Positions 33,311 through 45,440 of a DNA stretch of 64,000 nt are shown piece after piece (positions within the stretch are counted from its first letter, which is position 1; each line of letters begins with the position of its first letter). The position numbers and the translations under genes were made by a program. The DNA comes from Atriophallophorus winterbourni (taxonomy: Eukaryota > Platyhelminthes > Trematoda > Plagiorchiida > Microphallidae): contig JACCGJ010000614.1 in NCBI GenBank assembly GCA_013407085.1, positions 20,804 through 84,803 on the forward strand, given 5' to 3'. The notes under the pieces are model-generated. The model was given only the letters and a program-made list of their open reading frames with translations, had not been told where the DNA came from and searched no databases.

Positions 33311-34080
33311 GAGGGCTAAAAGTTAATTATTCCACACAGAAGATCAAATTGTCGAACGTTTTTCTTTGCTGTTAGAGTTTGTTTTACGTCGAGATTTGGG
33401 TTCATTCGAACTTTCAGCTAAAAAGATTGGATAGGTTCCGGGCCCCTGACTCAATAAAATCCTTTTATAAACTACGCTCTGATCAGCTGCAGACATATGA
33501 ATTTGTCCGGATGTATGCTCTTTTGAATGCATAGTTTCATTTAAATTATATGACAGCATACGATATCATTGCACATACATTTTGATTAGCTCACCAGACT
33601 ACTGGCGCAAAACATAAAGTCGAACTTAGTGTTGCATGTTATTGTACGTCAGTGGAAAATTTGTTAATTGTTGCAGCCCCTCATACTTCCGTCATGATTG
33701 TGTGACTTTCAAACATTACTACAAACTAGCTGCACTCTAAAAGCACACCGAAGAATCACTATTACTTGCTGCTTATACATCTCGCTAGGCCTCGCCCATT
33801 TCATAATATCTCAGCGTACAGCTAGTCTCACGAAACATTCGTATCAAACACCCGAGTCTGAAAACAACAATATGATGTGACATGAAAACATCTATTGAAC
33901 AATTCAAAAAAATAATTTCATTCAGGGCTAAAGTCGGTTTGCAAAATCGCGAGCAAGCTCAAAAAATTTGATTGGTTTCAAAAATAGTCTTCCTAGAATA
34001 ATCGGTACAAAAAGTGCACAAAAATAAGAAACACACAGAGATCTGACAGGTCCAAGTAGGTGGGTGTGGGCTTTCTAGCA
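33311..34080. other. Intergenic, between LINE and zinc-finger gene 3' end
   Basis: A badly decayed SINE-like fragment is visible near 33779-33835 (cgctaggcctcgcccatttc, taatatctcagcgta). Nothing else was recognised. Confidence 0.45.
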
Positions 34081-34305
34081 CTAACCCATTGGATTGTTCG
34101 GGGCAGCAGGTCCCAGGACATTGTTCTCGTGAGCTCCATTCCGAGATGCGGCCCAAGTCGCCGCCTGATAATACATGGCTTGCGCAAATGGCTGGAGTGA
34201 AGCGAACATGTTAGCAGGCACTTGGCGTGTGTCCCAAGGTCCGATAACCTGAGTGTGACGTGTGTTTTGCTGATAGGCGATGGCGTCCGTAGTGGAAGCC
34301 GGTGG
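34081..34305 (-). CDS. Zinc-finger gene exon 5 (terminal)
   Basis: Acceptor ttcatttttag. 74 codons rich in Ala, Gln and Asn ([17 protein letters not shown]), then TAG at 34081-34083. The frame was chosen by phase 0 from exon 4; the other two frames hit stops or look non-coding. Confidence 0.82.
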   Translation of the reverse strand, partial: PPASTTDAIAYQQNTRHTQVIGPWDTRQVPANMFASLQPFAQAMYYQAATWAASRNGAHENNVLGPAAPNNPMG

Positions 34306-37300
34306 CTAAAAATGAAGAACACACGGGATAATGAGAAGGTGAAATGTATCCGGAGCTAATGCAATGTTGCTTAAACATCGCGCAAGGGGGTATATGGTAT
34401 AAAACCACAAGCCTGATCCAGACAAAGTGCCGCACAGTCAGAGACTGCATGTGGGCTAAGATACTGTCAGGTTGCCCAGGCCTAGACAGATATGAGGGGG
34501 GAATAGAAATGGTAGTGAGACTCAAGAGTGTTTCAGCATGCAGCTCACAACCGATGGCCAATCAGTTAGTACAATGTTAGCTGCACAGCACAGAAATGCT
34601 GCACGATTGCATATCCGTGCTTAACCATGGTGTATTTGTGATTGTGTATTTCGGAACAGCATAATTCTTGCGAATCTTCAGCGCTTGTGATTGTAATTGG
34701 TTCTGTATGACTGAGGCAACGATCACGCAAAAACAATCAAGAACAGACCAGCATCACGTGTTCACTGCGTGATGTTCACGTAGTGGTTCTCCAATGAGCA
34801 CAAACGTGTTTTTTGTATAAACCAAGTAACCACTTTGAATCGAAAGTATGCCGAACAGAATCTGTTTGCACGTAGTTCAATTGCAATCGTATCTACTTCA
34901 TTGACCCGATGTTATGACACTGTCTGTTAAGATACCCTTACACAGCTTCATTCCATCATCATCATAGCATTAGATCGGTAATATGTACCGAACGCTTGGC
35001 TTCTTACAACCATGATAAATTAAAACACTTACGCTTGTGGAAGTGTGTATTCTGCATGAAAAGAAATTTGTGTGCATTCGGTTAGAGCAGTTTTTGGTAA
35101 CGTTTCACTTCTGACACAGAAGCTACGTCAGACCAAGGGTGATAGTCAGGACAGGGAACATAACTAAGAAGCAGCTAACCCACCACTTCTGTTTTTACCC
35201 TCCCGTAAAACAACCTATAGTAAACCCAGTGGGTATAACGTGACGTAGGCACTCTACTTGACAACATACAAGGTGAGAGTATACACAGATGTTCAGCATT
35301 CCTGTGCTGTGTGGCTAACATCGTGCTAAATTGATTGGCCAACGGTAGTGAGCTGCATGCTGAAACACGCTGGAGTCTCACTACCATTTATATTTCCCCC
35401 TCATATCTGTCTAGGCCTGGACAACCTGACAGTATCTTAGCCAACGTGCAGTCTCTGACTCTACGGCACTTTGCTTGAAATGCTGGCAAAGGAGGCGGAA
35501 AATGCAGCAGAAAAGAAAGACCTCAACACCGTCTACAAGATTACCAGAACCTTATCAGGAAAAAAATACCTTACGGCAAAATAATAAAGGACGGTGAAGG
35601 TAACCTTATCAGTCAGGAGTCGGTGCAAAGAAGCACTTCAAAGAACTCCTAAATCGACCAACGCCTACTTCAGTGACTGACATCCCACCTGCAGCAAATT
35701 CGCTAGACGTAAACACCGACCCCCCGGTCGAAATGAGATCCTTTTTGCCTTAAAACCGCTGAACAATGGCAATGCACCAGGTCCAGATGGGATTCCACCA
35801 GAAGCTCTGAAGGCTGATTTGGACACCTCGGCTGATATGTTACTTCCTCTGCTGCAGAAAATCTGATCAGAAAGACGGGTCCCAAGTGATTGGAAGAGAG
35901 GTCATTTGGTCAAAGTTCCAAAGAAAGGGGATCTGAGGCTATGCAAAAACTGGCGAAGTATCATGATGCTCTCAGTCCCTAGTAAAGTGCTTACACGCAT
36001 CATCCTTCTGCGCTTGCGCGACGCTATCGATATCTGAGATAAGTCGATCGTAAATACGACTGGCGCGAACGAACTGATCATATGGTGCCAAACGTGGTTC
36101 GGTTACATGGGATTTAAATGCAAAAACTGGCAAGCAGTTAGCGATTTGATGATGTGTTGGTCTGTTCGGACAAAGTCAGGAGGATGCGGGTGCGTGACTG
36201 GCTGAAAGAAGCCGTGCACAACGTAGGCAATAACTAGTCGAACTACTTACCAAAGACGGCCACCATCCGTTTCGTGGGTGTGGTCGAGCCAAAATCCCGG
36301 CAGCCATCGCTGCAGACCACGTAGAGGCATCCGCATTGACAACGGGGGTAACGGATTGGCCACACGACTGATTTGCCGGAAACTGGTAGCCGTAGGCTGA
36401 CGAATCGTGCGTGGGAGTTGAACCCGATGGCGACATGAAAGGAGTTTGCAGGTTCGACCCATCGCGTATTGTCGAGGCTGGCATGCCGGGAAACGAATGA
36501 CCGTTGTTAAGCGAAACAAGTCGGAAAATCTGATCGCCATTGAATGCGCCAGCGGTTTTGCAATCACCATTAGGTGTGTCCGTGTGAGGCTTCATACAAT
36601 TGGCTGTAAAAAAAACAATGAATGTACAAGCCTGGAGTCAACTAAAGTGATTCATATCCATAGACTGCAGGTGAGCAGTCATAATGTTATGCTACCAAAA
36701 ATAGATTTGTACATTCAAAAGACATGAAAATATCCAAGGGGTTGTGAAAGGTCAAACCACAGGGGGTTCCAGCCTTGCTGTAAGAGTTTCAGTGCTATCT
36801 TGCCACTTGACAAGGTTTGCTTCGGTTGCAGCTGATTGCGTTCTATAATTTAGTAACAGATGCCCGAGTTATACACGATTACTCTTTATGATGTTTACGA
36901 TTTTTCACCCGACCTCGTGTCAAAAAACGTTTGTACAAATACACAAGCACTAATATGTGCAAATTATTTCACACAAAAACTACCCTCTACATACGGGTTT
37001 TAAAACAGAAACAATTGTTGTAGGCGATTATCTTCGATGGCAGTTACGATGCAATGGTAAAAAAGAAGTCCAATTCAGGCAAAGTGCCGCACAGACATAG
37101 GCCACAAGTGGGCTGAGATACTGTCAGGTGGCACAAACCTAGACAGATATGAGAATGAAAATAGAAATAGCAGCGAGACTCCAGTGCGGTTTCACGCGGA
37201 GTTCAGTACGGGTGACAAATCAATTTAACAAGGTGTTACCCGGTTCCAAAGGGGGGTGGGGGGTGGCACTGGGGATAAGCTCCCACTGTTTATAAAACGC

Positions 37301-40300
37301 TACCGTATGGCACGCGTCTCAAATAGCCTCTGACAATCAAGTCCAGCTTCGCTTAGCGGGAACATGGGTGCTAAAGTCGGGTTGCCTGACTTTAGCAAGC
37401 ATGATAGCTCTTGTCTTCGGGTTTAACTCATAATGAATGGTCAGCTTGTAAAAGAAAATAATGAGGATGTGGTGTATATTTTTTGCGAATCCAAGCAAAA
37501 AGGAGGTTCAGCATACAATGGATGAACAACTTAGAGAATAAGAAAGCTCCTTCGAGTGTTGCTTCACAAATCGTGAGTATCTACAGTGAAAGCGTCCGCA
37601 AAACCACGACTGAGTCATGTTTAAAGAATGGAACACGGTCGTATTAGCAAATAACAATTTAACAAGAGTGCAATCATGCAAAAATTCTGTGCTGCGAGGC
37701 AGACACCTGTGCTAAATTGATTTGCTACAGATGGTGAGCTGCTTCCGAAACACGCATGCAGACTTACTGCCATTTTTACATTTTAATTCTCATGTTTGTC
37801 TTCAGGGACGTGCAATCGTGCAGCATTTCTGTGCTGTGCGGCTAACACTAATTAATTTCGGGTAGTGAGCTGCATGCTGAAACACGTTGGAGTCTCATTA
37901 CCATTTCTATTTCCTCTCCTATATCTGTCTATGCCTGGGCAACCTGACAGTAGCTTAGCCCACGTGCAGTCTATTACTGCGCGACAGTTTGCCTGTATCA
38001 GGCATGTGATTTCATACATTACAGGAACTTATAATCTGGAAACCGACGTGAGACAAGCAGACATTTTTAAACGAGATATGTGGTGTGCATGAACAAATGA
38101 GTTTACAGATCTCGCTCTACAGGCAGTGTCAAGCGCCAGTTTCAATGCTGGAAGAAGCAGACGCTGCAGCCAACCGCTGAACATGTACAAAAACGGTGCT
38201 CGGAGATTGTATACGGTATATCATTATGAAATTGCGTAGAAAGATTGCTTCACTCATAATGGAGAATAAAATCACGTGGCTGACAAAGAGTGACCTGTGG
38301 TCAGTGGAAGGTGTATGGAAGGTTTACCTTGGGTTAAGCTAGTATTGTCCCTATCTGATGAGTTCCAACAGAAGGCAAGAGCAAGTAGGATAAGTGGCAT
38401 AAATGCAAAGAAATATGGAATTTTGCTCTTCGAACAATATTAGTGTTGCGTGTGTGTATGCGCTGATCCTGCATTTCACGAAAACAACTTACACTGCGAC
38501 GCGCTGACCATCATCCGATCTGACGGGATCGACATGGGATTATACGTGACCGGGAATCCAGTGTTGACTAGGGTGAAAGCACTTTTCACATCGAACTGAT
38601 TTTGAGACGTAGAGTCGGCGAGCGGTGGATTGGCCTCACTGCGACTGATCGATTGCGCAGTATTAACTTTCATTTTGTGCACCGTGCGCATGTGGCGGTT
38701 CAAATGGGAGCGCATGACGTATACTTCCGCGCAGACAGAGCAGGTGAACGTGATATCTCGGTTGTGGTGACGGACATGCTCTTGTAGTTTGTCTCTGTGG
38801 AAATAAGTGGGGGTGGTGTGTGTGTGTGATGTTGCAACAAGATGATGGGGTGTAAAGCGTTTATAACGCGAGTGACTGACGCACCGTCATTAGCATTCAA
38901 GTCAAGAATGCTCGATCTTCGAGTAAACGGCCCGACAGTATGAAGCGAAAGAAGTGCACATTTAAAAACACCGTTTGCCTTTTCGGCGAATTGTATTCAC
39001 CGGAAGAGACATGTCCAAATTTAATGAGTAGATGATGTTCGTTTATATAATGGTTGCCCCCTATTGGCATGCATTTCTACTAAAGTCATATCCAGCAGTC
39101 TATAAGTATTATGGCGAGAAAAAGCGAAAGTAGAGAAGGTTTGTGTTAATGAATAAAATGATTGATGGAAGAACAAGCAAGCATGAAGACGGATACCGGT
39201 AGATAGTGTGCGAACGAAATAGTATCAGAACGATTGGAAGGCAACCGGTTTTGTATACTCCTCGCTATTGAGGGAACTGCAACTCAAAGAAAAGCTACAC
39301 AGCATCATCACTCGGCTGTCGCCCTCGATAACCGCCTGGACAACCTGACAATATCTTATGCCCAGGTGCAGTCTATTAATGTGTGGCAGTTTGTCTGGAT
39401 CAGGCTTGTGATTCGATAAACACATACATGCTTTTGGTCTGATTACATGTGGCAAAATGGAAACCAATGTTAGTGAAAACCACCCAGTCTAACGTTTACC
39501 CAATTGATCAGGGGGGGGGCGAAAACAAATGTTTAGTGTGCAAACACCAGCAATCAACTTTGATTCATTTTATTATAGCCCGCGTTTGTTGGTACAAAAT
39601 ACACCTGCGGTACCAGTAACGCTTCGTTGTTCTTTCTGTTGGACAACTTATAAGTGTAATATTTTGATAGCTGCTTTAAATGGGTTCCATGTCTACTCAG
39701 CAAGGAAATCACGTTGTTTGTAGACCACCTTAAAACAGTTGCACGGATGTGCAATCGTACAGTTCTTATGTGCTGTGCGGCTAACATCGTGCTAAATTGA
39801 TTAGCCACCGGTAGTGAGCTGCATGCTGAAACACGCTGGAGTCTCACTACCATCTTTATTCTCAATTTCTCATATCTGTCTAGGTCTGGGCAACCTGATA
39901 GTAATATCGTCCACGTGCAGTCTCTGACTGTCGGCACTTTGCCTGGATCAGGCTTGTGCTTTCATACATACATACATTGCCTTCATCAGGCTTGTGCTTT
40001 CATGCATACATACATTGCCTGGATCATGCTTGTGCTTTCATACTATACCATGCCTTAAAACAACTTGAATTTCGCTGCAGAGCATCACGTTCATTCGGGT
40101 CAAACATTGCTAAACGCGAAAGTCTGGGCAATCGGACTGTAGTGACTTATTGGTTAACGCTCGGGACACTTAAAAGTGCGATCGTTAGCCAATGAACGAA
40201 GAGCGCGAAAGCACCAGATCGATGCTGCTAGTCGAGTAGATACCAAACATGGCTGTGAAGATAGTCGGTGATGTTGCGGATTTCGAGAATATGTTTACAA

Positions 40301-42837
40301 CGGGGACAGGATATAGGAATGCATGCACAGGAATGCAGGAAATCAATAATCTGAAATCAATTTGCAGGAAAAATCCATTGTACAATTCCACTTTCATGTG
40401 TAGTACGCGAAATGAAGGAATTGACCTCTAGTTCATATTTATTGGAATGATTATAATAGTATCGTTTTAGTAGCGGTTAGGCATGCTACGCTGCACGTGG
40501 TAATAAGGTATGGAACTACGAAGGGATGTTTGTGATCTCGAGTTCTGTCGGTTGCAGAGTGAAATCGTTGATGTCGAGATCAAAGGAAAGCGAAACGCGA
40601 GTCTGATGGATTATCACGGTTAATTTTGTGAATATTTCGAAGGAAATGGTATGTTTGAGAGTCCCAGACACGCCAGTATACTTACTTTCTTGCAAATCCT
40701 TTAGAGCACACATCGCACTTGAACGGTCGTTCCGATGAATGGACGCAGCGTATGTGCCGTTTGAGTTTGTCATCACGCAAGAAAGGTCGACTGCATATTG
40801 GACAAACGTATTTTGCGGCTGAATGAATCGCTTGGTGACGAGTTAACTGATTGCGCTGTTCAAAATACAGAGGGTGCGCGTCATTAAGCCGGAAACGTGT
40901 AACGGGTTTAAGACAAAACAGCTAGGAAAAAGACGGATTAAATTTCATCTTGGTTTAGTTGGGAATAGTGAATCGATTTTGGTCAAAAAACGGAGTCACT
41001 CACAAGACGTTTGTGGACGATAAGCCGTTAGGATAATTCTTAGTCGAGCATGGTACTGATGAGGTGTTACTTTGCATAAACATGGATGTGCAATCAAACA
41101 GTACTTCTGTGCTGTTCGGCTAACACCGTGCTAAATTGATTGGCCACGGGTAGTGAGCTGCACGCTGAAACACGCTGGAGTCTCACTACCATTTGCTGTT
41201 GGTTTTCCTTCCCCATATATGTCTAGGTCTGGGCAACCTGACAGTATCTTAGCCCACGTGCAGTCTCTGACTTTGCGGCACTTTGCCTGGATCAGGCTTG
41301 TGTTTTCATACCATCATACCATACCATATCATTATCATCATGCTGAAACAGGCCTGGGCAACCTGACAGTATATTAGCTTACGAACTGTATATGACTGTG
41401 GGGTAATTTGCCTCGATCAGGCTTGCGCGTTTATACATACATACGGACTTTGCATTATTATATCTAATGCGTGGTAGAATTGCCATGCGGGAGCGAAATT
41501 ACGATGAATACAGCAAATAGGCAGAAAAGCTGTCGGACAGTTGATTCATATTTGAATCTCCGACGTTTAAAACACCACACTTCCGTAGATCTAACCCCAG
41601 CGAAGCTTTTATGATGTGAGTTATCTTCATGTGGTTGTTAATGACTGAGCGCCGGCTCGTAGATGTCAGCCAAGTGGTATTGACCGACTGTTTACTGCAT
41701 TTCATTGTGAACGTGGCTGAATAGATAAGCATAGATATTAACCCTTAACTGCCTGAAATATTTTACAAGCGTCGCCTTACTTCCGAAGTTTGTTGACAAC
41801 TGGTGCGCCGCATGGCTCAGCCGTCTCAAACGCGTATCAAACGAGAGCAGAACGTGTGCCGAATCCGATACTCCCGGCATACGGAAGTGATCTGCCTAAT
41901 TTATCCTGTCATGAAGCTTTAAATTTTGTATATCGAATTTGACCAATTCGACCGTTAAGGGTTAAGACGATGTGAACGATTAACGCCTTACATACATAAG
42001 CTGTGAATACAAAATCTATATCGATAGAAGGAAACCAGCAAGATTTGTGCTGGTTTTTATCATTAATCAATAGAAGTTTTATACCGCAAAAATTATTAAG
42101 GTGTTATTATTAAATGCAGTAGCATATTTGACGGAAAATCGAAGTGAAATGCACTTTGACGTAGTATCCGATTTCGAAACGAGGTCAGATAGCAAGTTAG
42201 CGTAGCAATCAAAAACGAAAGCGGAAATTTGATTAACATTGGAGGAGTGAACACGACGTACATAAATTCAAAATTAATTTAGTTAAAAAAATCATAAAAC
42301 CAGTAAAGAGAGAACTGGCGTGTAATTACTGAATGAAACAATGAGCCTTTGAACTTTTCCAACTTTTGGATTGCTTTAGCTTCCCTATTGTCACCCCGCT
42401 TTTATCGAAGTAACATCATCTGATTAGGAAAATCTATTTTATCGATATCACATTGTTACGCGTAAATAAATCGTGAACATTACCTCAGAAAAACCTTTGC
42501 CGCATTCTTGACAGACATGTTGCACATTCTCTAGAGATTCTCCGGTACTAATACTTGACATGACACTTTCCCTGTCCTCTTCAATTTTGTAAGCCGCATT
42601 TGCAGCGCTTTGAGGTACTGAATGGGATTGAGCAATATCGGGGCTATGTGTTGAAGACGAAATGTTGGAATGAGGCGCTAAAGATGCTGGTGCCGAGCAG
42701 CAGGCAATTGATTGTGAGCTGCTCAAAGAAGCAGACGAAAATTGTCCGAAATTGGGTGAAAATGATGAGCCAGTACGATCAGTAAAAGAACATACAAGTT
42801 CAGGTTGTCGGTGATGCGCAAACGCTGCGTCAAACAT
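34081..42837 (-). CDS. C2H2 zinc-finger protein, five coding exons
   Basis: Probable nuclear DNA-binding protein of 467 residues from the ATG at 42837. Exons on the minus strand: 42837-42484, 40855-40686, 38794-38493, 36603-36251, 34305-34081. All introns are GT-AG and phases fit (0, 2, 1, 0). Four C2H2 fingers lie at about residues 109-129, 136-157, 165-185 and 193-214, all CX2CX12HX3-4H. The linker before finger 3 (SSERPFK) resembles the usual TGEKPFK. Before the fingers is a Ser/Ala/His-rich region. After them are about 250 residues of low-complexity Ser/Thr/Pro, then Ala/Gln-rich sequence with no recognised domain. An acceptor (ctttttacag) lies 8 nt upstream of the ATG with no in-frame stop between, so more coding exons upstream are possible. 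The orthologue is not recognised. Confidence 0.87.
34391..34620 (-). repeat. SINE-like repeat, full length, in intron 4
   Basis: The + strand shows cacaagcctgatccagacaa, gttgcccaggcctagacaga, gagactcaagagtgtttcag and gctgcacgattgcatatc. Confidence 0.92.
35268..35483 (+). repeat. SINE-like repeat in intron 4
   Basis: 5' part ctaaattgattggccaacgg and gctggagtctcactacca, 3' part gtctaggcctggacaacctg and cgtgcagtctctgactctac. The 3' tail is missing: the copy ends where RTE sequence begins. Confidence 0.9.
35484..36100 (+). mobile_element. RTE-type LINE, N-terminal RT fragment, in intron 4
   Basis: Traceable blocks are [10 protein letters not shown], the RTE-typical [20 protein letters not shown] (about 35757-35815), [19 protein letters not shown] and [20 protein letters not shown] (about 35945-36000). 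It is broken by stops and frameshifts and lost after about 36030. Antisense to the zinc-finger gene. Confidence 0.82.
36251..36603 (-). CDS. Zinc-finger gene exon 4
   Basis: Acceptor attgttttttttacag, donor GTAAGT. A Ser/Thr/Pro/Gly-rich segment without recognised domain. The open frame runs on to 36176 past the donor, but that part is intronic. Confidence 0.85.
37072..37235 (-). repeat. SINE-like repeat, diverged, in intron 3
   Basis: The + strand shows ttcaggcaaagtgccgcaca, aacctagacagatatgagaa and agcgagactccagtgcggtt. Confidence 0.82.
37665..38030 (+). repeat. Two SINE-like repeats in tandem, in intron 3
   Basis: The first (37665-37805) has only the 5' half and T-rich middle. The second (37806-38030) is nearly complete, from gtgcaatcgtgcagcatttc to the tail ggcatgtgatttcatacatt. 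Both are in the same orientation. Confidence 0.87.
38493..38794 (-). CDS. Zinc-finger gene exon 3
   Basis: Completes finger 3 and holds all of finger 4 ([18 protein letters not shown]...H). Acceptor ttatttccacag preceded by a (CA/C)n tract; donor GTAAGT. Confidence 0.88.
39330..39440 (+). repeat. SINE-like repeat, 3' half, in intron 2
   Basis: Core gcctggacaacctgacaata and ggtgcagtctattaatgtgt, end ggatcaggcttgtgattcg. Confidence 0.82.
39742..40062 (+). repeat. SINE-like repeat with triplicated 3' end, in intron 2
   Basis: A full-length body to about 39960 is followed by two further copies of the terminal ~40 bp unit (ttgcct.gatca.gcttgtgctttcat plus (ACAT)-like spacer), ending near 40062. 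Confidence 0.9.
40686..40855 (-). CDS. Zinc-finger gene exon 2
   Basis: Starts with the second half of finger 1 ([11 protein letters not shown]), holds all of finger 2 ([17 protein letters not shown]...), and ends inside finger 3 with two bases of a Lys codon. Acceptor gtattttgaacag, donor GTAAGT. Too short and without ATG to appear as a stand-alone ORF; found from finger spacing. Confidence 0.9.
41085..41445 (+). repeat. SINE-like repeat plus an internally deleted second copy, in intron 1
   Basis: A full copy to about 41330 is followed by a second unit in which gctgaaac is joined directly to aggcctgggcaacctgaca, skipping the middle. Tail (CATA)n at 41438-41450. Confidence 0.9.
42484..42837 (-). 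CDS. Zinc-finger gene exon 1 (first visible coding exon)
   Basis: 118 codons from ATG 42837-42835, Ser/Ala/His/Gln-rich, ending with the first half of finger 1 ([10 protein letters not shown]). Donor GTAATG. The triplet just upstream is GTG, which is not a start in an animal gene. Confidence 0.83.
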
Positions 42838-42845
42838 CACTATAT

Positions 42846-43660
42846 CTGTAAAAAGCGATTAGAGTAACCAGTTAAAACAAAGTGTCTGTCAGCAGCAGTC
42901 AAAATAAGTAATATTATATTGGGATAAAAAGCGATTAAGGATATCCCTGATTTCAAAATCATCAAAGAGCACGATGCTATTGATACTGGAGAACAAGGCA
43001 AAGTAATCTGAGCAGTTGTATACAATTCGGAGAGGAATATTGTGTCGTTAAAATAATTCAAGTATAAAGTAGAATGATTAATCTACTGGACGAGAAATGT
43101 CGGCATCTTTGGTATAAACGAACGACTATACGTGAAACGTACACCATAGAAGAGCCAGAAATGAGATCAGCAGACTGCTATGCAGTGTACAAATGAAAAT
43201 TAGTCTGAAATTAGCCACTACATTTAAAGAGTTGCGGATAACTTTAATGAGCTCCCTGTTTCGCTTGTTGCCATACACATTAATCTTTTAAGTAAATTCT
43301 CACGTTTTTAAATTATCCTTCAACGAGAGATTTCACAAAATTCGAAGTTTGCTACTCTTCGGATTGTAATTCTTTTATTTAACAGTAAATTTCCCTGTTC
43401 AGCAATGTTCAAAACAATCTCCAATGGTCTAAAACAAACACATGGTGTGGTCTGCGCCTTAGACGAAATGTCGAACGTAAACGATACCATTCTATTAGTC
43501 GAAACAGGGGACAAATGCAGTATTGAGAAATTTGTTCTTAATTAATCCTGGTCATCGAGAAATATGTTCTAATAGGCGCATTATGAAGGATGATGCAGGA
43601 ATTTTACAATCATCTGTGGTAAACCTCTTGATTTTATTACTATTGACTCTCTACTCTTGA
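42846..43660. other. Upstream of zinc-finger gene, nothing recognised
   Basis: Probably 5' intron or promoter of the zinc-finger gene, since an acceptor lies at its start. No exon could be supported. Confidence 0.35.
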
Positions 43661-43669
43661 AACTTCTAG

Positions 43670-45000
43670 ACTTTGACGACGTTACGCACGTTCGCAACAT
43701 TACCTAAAACACGGAAATCATTTTGTAAGACGTTTGTAGTCAAGGAATCAATGTCCAAATATGTGCGCACATATGCGGTTGGCATGTTAGTTCAGCCTAC
43801 AGTAGGTTTGCCGTCTTTGTCCTCCGATGAAAATAAGCCATCGTTTAAGCCCCCTTTATCTAGCCATTCGGCGGTTTTAGCAGTTGTGAGTTGACGCTGA
43901 CAATCTACGTGCTTCAATTCACGCGGTAGAAAGCATACCTTATGCAGCCTAGTCACTGCTCTCTGTGCTTTTCAACATCATGGAATCTATTGTATTTGAT
44001 GGGTTTCATGGAGAACACGAACGCTGTCGAACAACATGGGTTTCGCCGAGGAGACTCCTGTACAACAAACTTGCCACTGGCCCGGGACAGCTGGACCAAA
44101 GCTGTGGATGCAAGATGTGGTGTTGATTTTATATACCTGGATTTCTCCAAAGATTTTGACTGTGTTAATCACGCTATTTTATTGCAAAAGCTTGGCCTAG
44201 TTGGAATCGGTAACACACTCTTGTCTTGGCTAGCCGAATTCCTCCGCTCATGGACACTTCGCGTTTGCGTCAGACAATTGCTTCCCGATTGTTTTTTTAA
44301 TAAAATGCGGATTACCCCAGAAATCTGTACTCGGTCAGCCTCTTTTCTTGATGTTCATCAACGACATTGGAGCATGTGTGAAATCACCGTTTCAAATGTT
44401 CGCGGATGATATCAAACTATTGCGCATCCTCTGTTCCTCGAATGATTGTGACAACCTGCAGGCGGATTTTACCTCACTAAATACCTGGGCAATATCTAAA
44501 CAGCTCCCTTTCAACTAGCATTCGTCACCCTGGCGAACCTAGGTAAAAACAAGGGGATAACGAACTTTCGGTAATTAAGCCAGAAAAAGACCTCGACGTA
44601 TTCGTTCAAAGCGATCTTGGGTGCTCATGCCAATGTTCCCACGCATCCTCGGTCACCAATCGCAAAGTAGGGCTCCTCAAACGGGTCTTTTGACCGCCGT
44701 CTCTTTCCCTCACTCCCACTCGAGTGCATCAGAACCCGCCTCAAATATGCGGTATCGGTTTGGTCCCCATGGCTTAAGCGTGATCATCACGTCCTAGAGC
44801 AGTGGAGCTCAGTGGAGATTCACAAAGTTCACCAAAGCGCAGTTTGCTGAACTTTGAACACCGCCGCCAGCAACTTAACGTGTTTCCGATGAGTTACCGT
44901 CACGTCCAAGGGGATCTGATACTGGTTCTCCAGATCCTTAAGGATAAAAAAACACCCGTGCCATGGATAGCTTTTGATGGGACCAGGTTCCGGAACCCGG
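43670..45000 (+). mobile_element. CR1-like LINE reverse transcriptase relic
   Basis: Blocks seen: LPSLSSDENKPSFKPP (pre-RT linker, about 43810-43855), EQHGFRRGDSCTTNLPLARD, motif A IYLDFSKDFDCVNH (about 44130-44170), motif C MFADDIKLLRI in another frame (about 44395-44430), LKYAVSVWSPWLKRD (about 44740-44785) and NVFPMSYRHVQGDLILVLQIL (about 44877-44940). Several stops and frameshifts. Confidence 0.83.
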
Positions 45001-45104
45001 GAACGTCTTCCAGGTGGCTCGTTAGCCCAGTCGGTAGAACTGCCGTAAATGTGTCTTCTCAGTCGGTACTCTGCGTGTTTGTAATGATCTGAAAATGCTG
45101 AAAA

Positions 45105-45440
45105 AATCAATTTCTCTTCACCAGTACGGTGAGAGGACAGCTTGAGAGTTGTTTTATAAAAAAATCAGAACTCTGGCATTTACATTTTTACCAGATAATG
45201 CTGAAAATGTTGAACTACCTAATCATGCATAGCAATTATGGGGAGTATTCAGGATAAAGCTGACCCCAGATGCGGTCTAAACAATCCTTGAAACTCGCGA
45301 CAGAATTGCAGGATACAAGATCTTCTGGACGCCAGTTCCAGAAATTTACTACCCTGAGGATGAAAACGTGTTTCCCAGAGTCTAGTCTACATTGCTTCTT
45401 AGTGGCTTTACGAGTTATAAACATGACTGAAAGTCGTTGA
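45105..45440 (-). mobile_element. LINE 3' end fragment (ORF end and 3' UTR hairpin)
   Basis: The minus-strand frame ending at 45236 reads RLDSGKHVFILRVVNFWNWRPEDLV and LYPEYSP-stop, the typical C-terminus of this LINE group. The 3' UTR hairpin (45114-45135 on +) follows. Tail-to-tail with 43670-45000. Confidence 0.78.

Noticed and set aside
36176..36250. Extension of zinc-finger exon 4 frame
   Set aside because: It lies beyond a strong GTAAGT donor at 36250, and the downstream exon 5 joins in phase.
37665..41445. Regularly recurring short repeats as a CRISPR-like array
   Set aside because: Spacing is irregular, orientation varies, and the units are SINE copies in introns of an animal gene.
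42838..42840. Upstream start one codon before the zinc-finger ATG
   Set aside because: The triplet is GTG, not a normal start in an animal nuclear gene.
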